DNA of 6,486 bases from Prevotella sp. GTDB lineage: Bacteria > Bacteroidota > Bacteroidia > Bacteroidales > Bacteroidaceae. Both the position numbers and the translations under genes were made by a program. Under the pieces are notes generated by a model, which saw only the letters and a list, made by a program, of their open reading frames with translations, was not told the origin of the DNA and did not search any database. Positions 1-5,314 of this stretch are shown here, one piece after another (position 1 is the first letter of the stretch; each line of letters opens with the position of its first letter). Where the stretch lies: NCBI GenBank assembly GCA_017428805.1, contig JAFRQC010000052.1, positions 1-6,486 on the forward strand, given 5' to 3'.

Positions 1-245
1 GGACACGCAGCAGCGAGAGTGCAGCCGCGGCAGGTTATATGAACACTTGGATGGCCGGTACGGGACTGACGGCTTCTACCCACTATGAGGAGTTCGCGCA
101 GGGCCACTATCTGTGGGCCAGCACCGAGCGTGCCGCGGGGTGTCCGTTCGATCTGAACTTCAACACCACCGGTTACCTCAATCTGGACGGCACCCACGAT
201 AAGTCGCTCGCAAACCTTCAGGTCCGGGCCGTCCTCGCCTTCTAA
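1..245 (+). CDS. DGR target protein, C-terminal part (C-type-lectin/FISUMP-like fold), 5' truncated
   Basis: This is the last 80 codons of a gene entering from the left (frame with codons at 3, 6, 9...; stop TAA 243-245). No start can be assigned, because the frame is open to the window edge; the internal ATG at 39 is probably not the real start. The visible protein contains GHYLWASTE followed by a hydrophobic strand (FDLNF) and ends VRAVLAF. This is the pattern of the FISUMP/formylglycine-enzyme type of C-type-lectin fold used by many Bacteroidetes DGR target proteins, which often sit on the cell or phage surface and bind ligands. The variable residues are encoded in VR. Compared with the TR-encoded peptide they are Y>C, seven changes at Asn codons (N>D twice, N>T twice, N>Y, N>H, N>L) and R>L. 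The ligand and the cellular location cannot be read from this fragment. Confidence 0.85.
   Translation, partial: TRSSESAAAAGYMNTWMAGTGLTASTHYEEFAQGHYLWASTERAAGCPFDLNFNTTGYLNLDGTHDKSLANLQVRAVLAF
126..240 (+). repeat. DGR variable repeat (VR)
   Basis: It aligns without gaps to 938-1052 (offset 812). The differences, given as TR base > VR base, are A954>G142, A962>G150, A981>C169, A986>T174, A998>G186, A1005>C193, A1007>C195, A1019>C207, A1020>T208, A1030>T218, plus one non-adenine change, G1029>T217. That is 10 of 31 adenines changed against 1 of 84 other positions. Identity stops at 126 on the left (C125 against G937) and at 240/241 on the right (T241 against A1053, then unrelated). VR occupies the last codons before the target gene's stop, the standard DGR position. 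Confidence 0.96.
221..240 (+). other. IMH-like invariant GC-rich end of VR
   Basis: The last 20 bases of VR are identical to TR 1033-1052, contain no adenine and are strongly GC-rich. This is the position and composition of the initiation-of-mutagenic-homing (IMH) element defined in the Bordetella phage DGR, where cDNA integration begins. Immediately beyond it, VR and TR diverge (TTC-TAA against TAT-GGG), which fits the distinction between IMH and the template's IMH*. The role is inferred from position and composition only. Confidence 0.65.
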
Positions 246-284
246 AATTTAATATTTAATATTTTAAAATTTTTCCCTCAGACA

Positions 285-304
285 CCTCCCCCCTAGGGGG
301 GAGG
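285..304 (+). repeat. Perfect 20-bp GC palindrome between VR and avd
   Basis: CCTCCCCCC-TA-GGGGGGAGG is a perfect inverted repeat, able to form an 8-bp stem with a CTAG loop. It begins 44 bp after VR and follows an AT-only stretch (243-274). DGRs commonly carry a GC-rich hairpin or cruciform just downstream of VR that aids target recognition. It could instead be one of the GC-rich palindromic repeats dispersed in Bacteroidetes genomes. The right arm recurs at 311-319, directly before the avd start, so the left arm has two possible pairing partners. Confidence 0.7.
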
Positions 305-325
305 CCGGGAGGGGGGAGGATGCCA

Positions 326-778
326 ATGGATAATCCGATCGACTCGCAAAGGGAAGTCTTCGAGTTAGGGCTCGACACCGAACTGCTGAATCTGGCCGTG
401 CTGGAAGACGAATGGCTCGATCCGGCGGAGAAGCTGACGGTCTATAAGGAGGCGGCAATGCTGATGAGTGAGATCTGCACGGTGACGAAACAGTTCGACA
501 AGGCCGACCGCTCCTTCTCGGAGGAACTGCGGCTGCTGGGACTGAAGCTGCTGTCGCTGATCTACGTGTCGAACTACACGCGCGACGATTCGGCGAACAT
601 GCGCAAGGCCCTGAAGGTGGAGATCTTCATGCGCATGCTGTGCCGCATCTGCGTCCATCAGCGCGTGATGAGCCGCAAGCACTATGCGATGATCGCCCCG
701 CGGTTCGACAACATCGGCCGGCAGCTGTCGGGCTGGATCCGGATGGCAGAAAGAAAAAAAGATAATAATAAACAATAA
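326..778 (+). CDS. avd: Avd-like DGR accessory protein (four-helix bundle)
   Basis: The protein has 150 residues from ATG 326. It is predicted to be almost entirely helical, with four amphipathic stretches and a basic C-terminus (RMAERKKDNNKQ), matching the bacterial Avd/S23-like four-helix-bundle family. In characterised DGRs Avd is a pentamer that binds the RT and TR RNA and is required for cDNA synthesis. The assignment rests on size, helical composition and position between VR and TR, since Avd has no catalytic motif. Start choice: an in-frame ATG at 320 abuts a GGGGGGAGG run, but ATG 326 lies six bases after GGAGG (315-319), an ideal Shine-Dalgarno spacing, so 326 is preferred; starting at 320 would add Met-Pro. 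Shine-Dalgarno motifs matter less in Bacteroidetes, so this is a preference and not proof. Confidence 0.85.
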   Translation: MDNPIDSQREVFELGLDTELLNLAVLEDEWLDPAEKLTVYKEAAMLMSEICTVTKQFDKADRSFSEELRLLGLKLLSLIYVSNYTRDDSANMRKALKVEIFMRMLCRICVHQRVMSRKHYAMIAPRFDNIGRQLSGWIRMAERKKDNNKQ

Positions 779-860
779 AAAAAAGAGTGTCACTACTCGC
801 CTGCGAGCATCCGCACGGTCAAGGCTTTGTGGAGAGAGCAGTCTATTTCATTTCATAGGG

Positions 861-922
861 GTTACCGACTGACACGGCCGTCAGCGCACGGCGCAGTTAG
901 TAAAGCGTAGTAAACGGGTAAC
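861..922 (+). other. Structured leader just upstream of TR
   Basis: The non-coding stretch 779-937 contains nested inverted repeats. GTTACC (861-866) can pair with GGTAAC (917-922). Inside lie a hairpin with 5-bp stem CTGAC/GTCAG (869-873/880-884) and a short GCGC/GCGC stem (884-887/891-894). This would make a small closed domain ending 15 bases before TR. A minor stem, CTCGC/GCGAG, occurs further upstream near 797-808. I see no convincing promoter or reading frame in 779-937. The pairing was drawn by eye and not computed. Confidence 0.4.
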
Positions 923-937
923 ATTTGTTTTTTGGGG

Positions 938-1052
938 GAGCGTGCCGCGGGGTATCCGTTCAATCTGAACTTCAACACCAACGGTAACCTCAATCTGAAC
1001 GGCAACAACGATAAGTCGAACGCAAACCGACAGGTCCGGGCCGTCCTCGCCT
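938..1052 (+). repeat. DGR template repeat (TR)
   Basis: This is the invariant donor copy of VR (126-240). Read in the VR frame it encodes a peptide rich in Asn, with 11 AAC/AAT codons. This is the usual DGR design, because randomising both adenines of AAC gives 15 different residues and no stop codon. Seven of these 11 codons are altered in VR. The copy is not part of a protein-coding gene here: it sits between avd and the RT, and its VR-frame reading runs to a stop at 1073-1075 after TR ends. Confidence 0.96.
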
Positions 1053-1104
1053 ATGGGGTAATGACTATAAAATAAAGGCAGAGCAGGGCGCTATTGGAAA
1101 TGAC

Positions 1105-2358
1105 ATGCAAGAGGCCAGCATCAGCTATGCGGAAGTCTATGAATGCTTCCGGCTATGCCTGATACACAAGGGGAACACCATCGATGCCATCCGCTTCGAG
1201 ATCAATGCCGAACGGGAGTGCCATCAGCTGTTGGTGGAACTCAAGAACAGGACCTACCATCCGTCGCGGTCCATCGTGTTCATCAGTGACAAGCCGGTGA
1301 AGCGGGAAATATTCGGGGCAGCCTTCCGCGACAGGGTCGTCGACACCGTCTTTGCCCAGCGAATGACTCCACTGTTGGAGCAGCAGTTCATTGACGACAA
1401 CTATTCGACCCGCGTCGGCAAGGGCACCCTCTACGGACTCCACCGCGTGGAGGAGATGATCTGGGAGCGCTCGGAGAACTATACGGCCGATTGCTATGTG
1501 ATGAAGCTCGACATGCAGTCCTACTTCATGTCACTGCCCAAGGAGAGGGCCTACCGCAAGTTCGCGGCGCTCATCAGAAAACTCTACCGCGGGCCCGACG
1601 TGGAATGGATGTGCTGGCTGCTGAGAGTGGTGATCTACGACCGTCCGGAAATGCACTGCATCCGCAACAGTCCGAAGGAGGCCTGGGACGGGCTGCCGCC
1701 TACCAAGAGCCTGTTCAACAGCGACGGTCATCACGGTCTGCCCATCGGCAAGGTGATCAGTCAGATGACGGCACTGGTGTTCATGGACGACCTCGACCAC
1801 CTGATCACGGAGAGCCTGTGGAGCAATGCCGTCTCATACGGCCACTATATGGATGACATGGTGTTCGTGAGCCGCGACCTGGCACTGCTGGAATGGATAC
1901 GCGACGAGATCGTCGATCCGTGGGCTGAGAGCAACGGCGTGCGCCGCCATCCGAAGAAGATGTACCTGCAGCACTATTCCAAGGGACTGCTGTTTACCGG
2001 CGGGATGATCATGCCGGGGCGCACCTACATCAGCCGCCGCACCCTCGCCGCCTGCATCGACAAGATAGAGCGCTACAACAGACTGGCCAGGGCCGACGGG
2101 GACTATGCCGCGCGCCACGTGGAGGAATTCGCATCGGTGATGAACTCCTATCTGGGCATGATGCGCCACTTCGCCTCTTTCAATCAGGTGTGCAGGCTCG
2201 TGAAGCGCATCGACTCGGAATGGTTCAAGTACGTGGTCGTCAAACTGAATTACAAGAAATACAAGGTATGCATCCGTAAAGCCTATAAGGTGAACGTACG
2301 ACAGAAATCCAGGCTGGATGCGGAACTGGATATACTGTTTAAGAAAAAAAAGAAATGA
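1105..2358 (+). CDS. DGR-type reverse transcriptase
   Basis: This 417-residue RT makes adenine-mutagenised cDNA from the TR RNA. Fingers motifs come first (KREIFGAAFRDRVV near residues 66-79, then the basic RVGKGT near 103-108). The first catalytic motif is KLDMQSYF (134-141, metal ligand D136). The DGR-diagnostic motif 4 is GLPIGKVISQ (211-220), ending SQ where most retroelement RTs have QG. The catalytic box is YMDDM (248-252, D250/D251), followed by the KGLLFTGG motif and a basic thumb. No maturase, endonuclease or RNase H domain is seen. About 55 residues separate motif 3 from motif 4, longer than in compact RTs. ATG 1105 is chosen because the frame is open upstream without another ATG. 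The protein ends in a Lys run (FKKKKK, an A-rich 3' end), and its stop overlaps the next gene's start (ATGA, 2355-2358). Confidence 0.96.
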   Translation: MQEASISYAEVYECFRLCLIHKGNTIDAIRFEINAERECHQLLVELKNRTYHPSRSIVFISDKPVKREIFGAAFRDRVVDTVFAQRMTPLLEQQFIDDNYSTRVGKGTLYGLHRVEEMIWERSENYTADCYVMKLDMQSYFMSLPKERAYRKFAALIRKLYRGPDVEWMCWLLRVVIYDRPEMHCIRNSPKEAWDGLPPTKSLFNSDGHHGLPIGKVISQMTALVFMDDLDHLITESLWSNAVSYGHYMDDMVFVSRDLALLEWIRDEIVDPWAESNGVRRHPKKMYLQHYSKGLLFTGGMIMPGRTYISRRTLAACIDKIERYNRLARADGDYAARHVEEFASVMNSYLGMMRHFASFNQVCRLVKRIDSEWFKYVVVKLNYKKYKVCIRKAYKVNVRQKSRLDAELDILFKKKKK

Positions 2359-2843
2359 CAGAACAGGAAATCTGCGACCGGCAGCGTGAGAATGGCAACA
2401 GTGAGATGTACCTCAGGCTGAGTGGCACCTTCTGGCGCGCCTACGACGGCGGCGCCTTCGCCCTGGCCCGTGTGACTGGCTATCAGGTCAAACGGCTCAA
2501 GACGATAGACCGCTACCAGCTGGGCTTCAGCAAAGCCACACTGGAGAAAGTCTTGGAAAAGATGCGTGCTGCAGGCATGGAACACTCGGAGTATGAGGAG
2601 GGACAAACGCTGATTACGTTCAGCGGCGGTGACCCCGCACCCGATGAACGGCTCGTAACCCTCGATAGTACAGAACGTCTCGTAGATACCGGTGCCGACT
2701 ACCATGAGCTGTGCAGCCTCCGAAAGGAGTTGCTCGACATCAACCTGGCCGACTCGCAGCTGACATTTCCTGAACTGTTGGGTAAGGTGCGTAACCTGCA
2801 GATCCGCTGCCTCTCCCACCTCCTGGCCGTCACTTCAACCTAA
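2355..2843 (+). CDS. MutS-like N-terminal-domain protein (DGR-associated, MSL type)
   Basis: The protein has 162 residues and starts inside the stop of the RT gene (ATGA), so the two are very likely co-translated. Residues 18-60 (MYLRLSGTFWRAY, then GGAFALARVTGY) resemble MutS domain I, the mismatch-recognition domain, whose signature is GxFYExFxxDA. A conserved-looking YQLGFSKATLEKVLEKMRAAG follows, as in the rest of that domain. No MutS connector, clamp or ATPase domain is present, so it would be a stand-alone mismatch-binding module. From memory, surveys of DGRs list MutS-like proteins among alternative accessory genes. At the mismatch-reading position the sequence is Phe26-Trp27-Arg28 where MutS has Phe-x-Glu: Phe is kept and Glu is replaced. 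A role in tolerating or steering TR/VR heteroduplexes is an inference. The C-terminal 60 residues look helical and are unassigned. Confidence 0.75.
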   Translation: MTEQEICDRQRENGNSEMYLRLSGTFWRAYDGGAFALARVTGYQVKRLKTIDRYQLGFSKATLEKVLEKMRAAGMEHSEYEEGQTLITFSGGDPAPDERLVTLDSTERLVDTGADYHELCSLRKELLDINLADSQLTFPELLGKVRNLQIRCLSHLLAVTST

Positions 2844-2886
2844 ATACAGTAGATAGTTTGCTCTTCATCGGGCAAATCATCCGTGA

Positions 2887-2915
2887 TCACACGGGGACAG
2901 TCCCCCTGTGAGGTG
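2887..2915 (+). repeat. REP-like palindrome A
   Basis: The imperfect palindrome has arms 2887-2898 and 2900-2911 (TCACA-C-GGGGAC / GTCCCC-C-TGTGA, centre A2899, one C/C mismatch), followed by the GAGGTG tail shared with copies C2 and D. It lies 43 bp after the MutS-like gene. The rest of 2844-3056 holds copy B and a TTTGACA at 2932-2938 with no matching -7 box; otherwise nothing is seen. Confidence 0.85.
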
Positions 2916-2987
2916 GTCTTTCAAATCGATCTTTGACATATTGGCGCAATAGAAAATAAGGAACCCGATGGGCTCAGAGGTCTTACC

Positions 2988-3027
2988 GGGGGACTGTCCC
3001 CTCACAAAGGGACTGTCCCCCTGTGAG
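2988..3027 (+). repeat. REP-like palindromes B1 and B2 (adjoining)
   Basis: B1 is a short hairpin GGGGAC-T-GTCCCC (2989-3001). B2 (3001-3027) has arms CTCACA-AA-GGGAC and GTCCC-CC-TGTGAG around T3014, with two mismatches. The two share base 3001. B2 ends TGTGAGACC, not the TGTGAGGTG of the other copies, so this pair looks degenerate. The block sits about 30 bp upstream of the transposase promoter. Confidence 0.85.
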
Positions 3028-3056
3028 ACCAGTTGAAGTATTTTTTCTCTTTTTTC

Positions 3057-3087
3057 TTGGCAGTCTCAAATATTCTTCGTAATTTTG
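3057..3087 (+). promoter_or_regulatory. Bacteroidetes-type promoter of the RAYT gene
   Basis: The -7 box TAATTTTG (3080-3087) matches TAnnTTTG exactly. A partial -33 element, TTG (3057-3059), lies 20 bases upstream. Transcription would begin near 3092-3095 and leave a leader of about 23 bases. A perfect 10-bp palindrome TTAACGTTAA (3093-3102) covers the expected start point and is a candidate operator; nothing in the window identifies what would bind it. Confidence 0.6.
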
Positions 3088-3116
3088 CAGCGTTAACGTT
3101 AAATGATGAAGATATT

Positions 3117-3905
3117 ATGGCACGTCAAGCAAGAGAGAAAAGCGGAACCGGCATTTACCATGTCATGCTACGCGGTATTAACAGGCAGAATATCTTTGAG
3201 GATTCGGAAGACTATAACCGTTTCATCAAGTTGCTTTACCAGATGGTATATCCTGTGGATGACAGTGGTAAGCCCCTGCCGTCACGTTGCGTATTCTACG
3301 CCTATTGTCTGATGACCAACCACATCCATCTGCTGATAAGGGAGGCATCGGAGAGCCTGGCCGACGTCATCAAGCGGATAGGTACCTCCTATGCACAGTA
3401 CTACAACAAGAAGTACCAGCATTTCGGTCATCTCTTCCAGGACCGTTTCAAGAGCGAGCCAGTCAACGACAACGCTTATTTCTTCACGCTTCTCAGGTAC
3501 ATTCACCAGAACCCTGTAGCAGCCGGCATCACGAAGGATGTAATCAGCTACCAGTGGAGCAGCTGGGACGAGTACGAGCGTTCAGAGAATGGCATACCGT
3601 CCATCTGCAATACCAAGTCTGTTCTTTCGCGAATGCCCTTGAATGAACTTCGCGAACTGGTGTTTGAACTTCTGCCGAAGACAGAAGCGATACTCGATTT
3701 CGACAGCGGAACCATTGTCAGGTCGGATGAGGAGATGAACGAGTTCTTCAAGAATTCCTTCGGGCTCAGACACCCTGCCGACTTGCAACTGTATTCCCGC
3801 GATAGGCAGAATGATATCTTGCGCGAAGCCAAAGAGTATGGTGGCAGCATTCGCCAGCTCTCCCGTATGACGGGTATCAGCTTCACTATCGTCCGCAACG
3901 CCTGA
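3117..3905 (+). CDS. REP-associated tyrosine transposase (RAYT, Y1/HUH family)
   Basis: This 262-residue protein belongs to the IS200-like Y1 transposase superfamily, single-strand endonucleases that cut and rejoin REP hairpins. The HUH motif is NHIHLLI with H69 and H71. The probable nucleophile is Y128 in RYIHQNPVAAGI, preceded by the family block HLFQDRFKSE. Residues after about 160 form a C-terminal extension ending in a helix-turn-helix-like segment (SIRQLSRMTGIS), typical of RAYTs and not of classical TnpA. ATG 3117 fits the start MARQAREKSGTGIYHVMLRG. An in-frame TTG at 3033 would add 28 residues but lies upstream of the promoter. REP-like palindromes occur on both sides, supporting RAYT over an ordinary insertion sequence. 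RAYTs usually occur as single resident copies and not as self-mobilising elements. Confidence 0.93.
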   Translation: MARQAREKSGTGIYHVMLRGINRQNIFEDSEDYNRFIKLLYQMVYPVDDSGKPLPSRCVFYAYCLMTNHIHLLIREASESLADVIKRIGTSYAQYYNKKYQHFGHLFQDRFKSEPVNDNAYFFTLLRYIHQNPVAAGITKDVISYQWSSWDEYERSENGIPSICNTKSVLSRMPLNELRELVFELLPKTEAILDFDSGTIVRSDEEMNEFFKNSFGLRHPADLQLYSRDRQNDILREAKEYGGSIRQLSRMTGISFTIVRNA

Positions 3906-3935
3906 TATCCCTCCCCTTATTTTCTTTTGTGCCAT

Positions 3936-3966
3936 CACCTCACACGGGGACAGTCCCCATGTGAGG
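3936..3966 (-). repeat. REP-like palindrome C1, inverted orientation
   Basis: The arms are CCTCACA-C-GGGGAC (3938-3951) and GTCCCC-A-TGTGAGG (3953-3966) around A3952, with one C/A mismatch. The outer tail CACCTC (3936-3941) is the reverse complement of the GAGGTG tail of the other copies, so this copy points the opposite way. It begins 30 bp after the RAYT stop codon. Confidence 0.85.
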
Positions 3967-3971
3967 CTCGT

Positions 3972-4001
3972 CTCACAGAGGGACTGTCCCCCTGTGAGGT
4001 G
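3972..4001 (+). repeat. REP-like palindrome C2, partner of C1
   Basis: The arms are CTCACAG-A-GGGAC (3972-3984) and GTCCC-C-CTGTGAG (3986-3998) around T3985, with one A/C mismatch, followed by the GAGGTG tail. With C1, five bases away and inverted, it forms a head-to-head pair like a BIME, the form in which REPs are typically mobilised. The remaining bases to the next start (4002-4065) are A-rich leader with no clear promoter. Confidence 0.85.
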
Positions 4002-4065
4002 CATCAACGATATAGTGAAAAAAGGTAATAGCCCGCAGGGGCAGGAGAAAAAAGGTAAAAAGACG

Positions 4066-5136
4066 ATGTCCGATGAGCGGCTGATGCAGTTCATCGGCAC
4101 ACGATTCGGACAGCGCCCGGAGACCCGCGAGCGCTATGCCAAGGCGGTACAGGCCTGTAAGGACATCGACTATCTCGACATGACCATTGCCGGGATAGCC
4201 CGGATGTTCGGACATACCGACCAGTGCCTGCGCAACCACCTGCAGCGTCATTACCCTGAACTGCTCGAAAAGCGCAATCTGATACGTGTACAATTAGGTC
4301 TGAGTAAACGACCTCCGAGAGGGGTCAGCAGCAGTACAGCGGCCAAGTACGCTCCGGCAGTGGAGATGCTGCGCACCACCGATCTGACCATCAGCGAGGT
4401 GGCAGAACGCTTTGGTCTGGAAAAGGACAGCCTGCAACATCACGTGCTCTACCATCACCGTGACGTGGCCCGGCAACGTATAGAGAAGCGGTTACAGGCC
4501 CTCGACCGGCGGGCAACGGGCGGCATGAGCGGCACGGGGCGTCCCAACGCCCCTCGGAAGGCTACGGAGGAACTGTACACCGAAGCCGTGGAAATGTACC
4601 GCACCACTGACCTGACAGTGCCGGAGATTGCCCTGAAGTGCGGAGTGATGGCTCACAACTTCCAGACTTACCTGCAACGGTGGTGCCGCAGTGATATCGA
4701 GGTACGCCGGAAACTGCGTCAGGAGAAGGTGGAGCGCCAGGAGCAGGAACGGGCCGAGATGGGCGACCGCTCGCGCTCGGCCAGGGCCAGACAGAGATAC
4801 ATGCCTGCCGTGAAACTGATTGAAGAGGGGGCTACCTATGAGGAGGCGGCAGAGAAACTGGGCCTCAGTGCCGAGAACCTTTACCGCTGGGTCAGGGAGT
4901 ACCTTCCGGAAATACACCGGCAGGAGCATCAGAACCAGATAGTCCAGTTGCCCGAGGGTACTACCTGCACCAAAAAGAGCTGGGCACTGTTCGGTGAGGC
5001 TGCCACGGTTTTTTGCGAGACCGACGAGTCGATGAATTCGATTGCCAGACGCTTCGGGCTCAGTCCGACGTCTTTCAGTCATTTCCTCGCCAGAAAATTC
5101 CCGCAGGCCGTTGCCCGCCGTAAATCTTCACACTAA
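4066..5136 (+). CDS. Protein of five tandem helix-turn-helix units, function unknown
   Basis: I do not recognise a named family. The 356-residue protein contains five related units at about residues 24-70, 95-140, 171-216, 245-286 and 309-352, spaced 64-76 residues apart. Each begins with an aromatic residue and xxAV or xEA, then a helix, T-I-x-E-I/V-A-x-R-F-G-L (the tri-helical HTH pattern of transposase or resolvase type), then a recognition helix ending in an aromatic residue and L/V. Linkers are basic and Gln/Arg-rich. Units 2 and 3 are closest (VEMLRTTDLTISEVA against VEMYRTTDLTVPEIA), also in DNA, suggesting duplication. No catalytic or membrane segment is seen, so a DNA-binding protein is likely. 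ATG 4066 is chosen; the in-frame GTG at 3961 lies inside palindrome C1 and would add 35 unrelated residues. REP palindromes lie on both sides, the last starting at its stop codon. Confidence 0.8.
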   Translation: MSDERLMQFIGTRFGQRPETRERYAKAVQACKDIDYLDMTIAGIARMFGHTDQCLRNHLQRHYPELLEKRNLIRVQLGLSKRPPRGVSSSTAAKYAPAVEMLRTTDLTISEVAERFGLEKDSLQHHVLYHHRDVARQRIEKRLQALDRRATGGMSGTGRPNAPRKATEELYTEAVEMYRTTDLTVPEIALKCGVMAHNFQTYLQRWCRSDIEVRRKLRQEKVERQEQERAEMGDRSRSARARQRYMPAVKLIEEGATYEEAAEKLGLSAENLYRWVREYLPEIHRQEHQNQIVQLPEGTTCTKKSWALFGEAATVFCETDESMNSIARRFGLSPTSFSHFLARKFPQAVARRKSSH

Positions 5137-5167
5137 CCTCACAGGGGGACTGTCCCCCTGTGAGGTG
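5136..5167 (+). repeat. REP-like palindrome D (perfect copy)
   Basis: The perfect arms of 15 bases (5136-5150 and 5152-5166) surround T5151, with core CAGGGGGAC/GTCCCCCTG, followed by the GAGGTG tail. Its first base is the last A of the stop codon of the five-HTH gene. It is the least degenerate copy in the window. No T-run follows, so it is unlikely to be an intrinsic terminator, though the RNA stem could protect the 3' end of the message. Confidence 0.88.
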
Positions 5168-5243
5168 CGCATCCTTCTGTGCAAACACACTTGCGTCGTG
5201 ATGACGTTCCTATCATAACCACGCTCAATATGGAGCATTTCGT

Positions 5244-5274
5244 GAGGCGGGTCATTCTGGCCCGCCTCTTTTTT
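5244..5274 (+). terminator. Rho-independent terminator
   Basis: The 8-bp perfect GC-rich stem GAGGCGGG (5244-5251) / CCCGCCTC (5261-5268) has a 9-base loop and six T. It would end transcription of the five-HTH gene and separate it from the genes to the right. Nothing coding is seen in 5168-5243. Confidence 0.9.
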
Positions 5275-5314
5275 ATGTAATAACGAATTATATGTCATTG
5301 AAATAAATTATCGT

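Larger units (their letters stand above)
861..1104 (+). ncRNA. DGR template RNA (approximate extent)
   Basis: DGR reverse transcriptases copy an RNA containing TR plus flanking spacer. Here the non-coding interval between the avd stop (778) and the RT start (1105) contains TR with a structured upstream flank and a 52-base downstream spacer (1053-1104). The ends are not visible in the sequence. The left boundary given is the first supported stem, and the RNA may simply be part of a transcript running from avd into the RT gene. Confidence 0.5.
1..2843 (+). mobile_element. Diversity-generating retroelement (DGR) cassette, 5' end outside the window
   Basis: All hallmark parts of a DGR are present on one strand: target gene with terminal VR, avd-like gene, TR, DGR-type reverse transcriptase and a translationally coupled MutS-like gene. 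In known DGRs the RT with Avd copies TR RNA, misincorporating at adenines, and the mutated cDNA replaces VR in the target gene. The adenine-restricted difference between 126-240 and 938-1052 shows that this process has acted here. No stop or frameshift is seen in avd, RT or the MutS-like gene, so the cassette looks functional. Only the N-terminal part of the target gene is missing from the window. Confidence 0.95.

Noticed and set aside
823..851. Possible promoter for the template RNA (TTTG near 826, TATTTCAT near 844)
   Set aside because: The spacing is 14 bases and the -7 box lacks its TTTG, too weak to call.
938..1075. TR read as a protein-coding fragment ending YGVMTIK
   Set aside because: It has no start codon, and its position and adenine-biased relation to VR identify it as a template repeat.
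1491..1856. Alternative plus-strand frame inside the RT gene
   Set aside because: It overlaps the RT catalytic core in another frame and has no motif or start signal of its own.
2283..2819. Long minus-strand frame of 178 codons opposite the MutS-like gene
   Set aside because: It is antisense to a well-supported plus-strand gene coupled to the RT, and its translation shows no recognisable domain. It is a shadow of the GC-rich codon bias.
2857..2876. Possible terminator after the MutS-like gene (TTTGC/GCAAA)
   Set aside because: The stem is only 5 bp, AT-rich, and has no T-run.
2887..5167. CRISPR array, because of repeated palindromic units
   Set aside because: The units are irregularly spaced, in both orientations, separated by whole genes and without uniform spacers. 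They fit REP hairpins.
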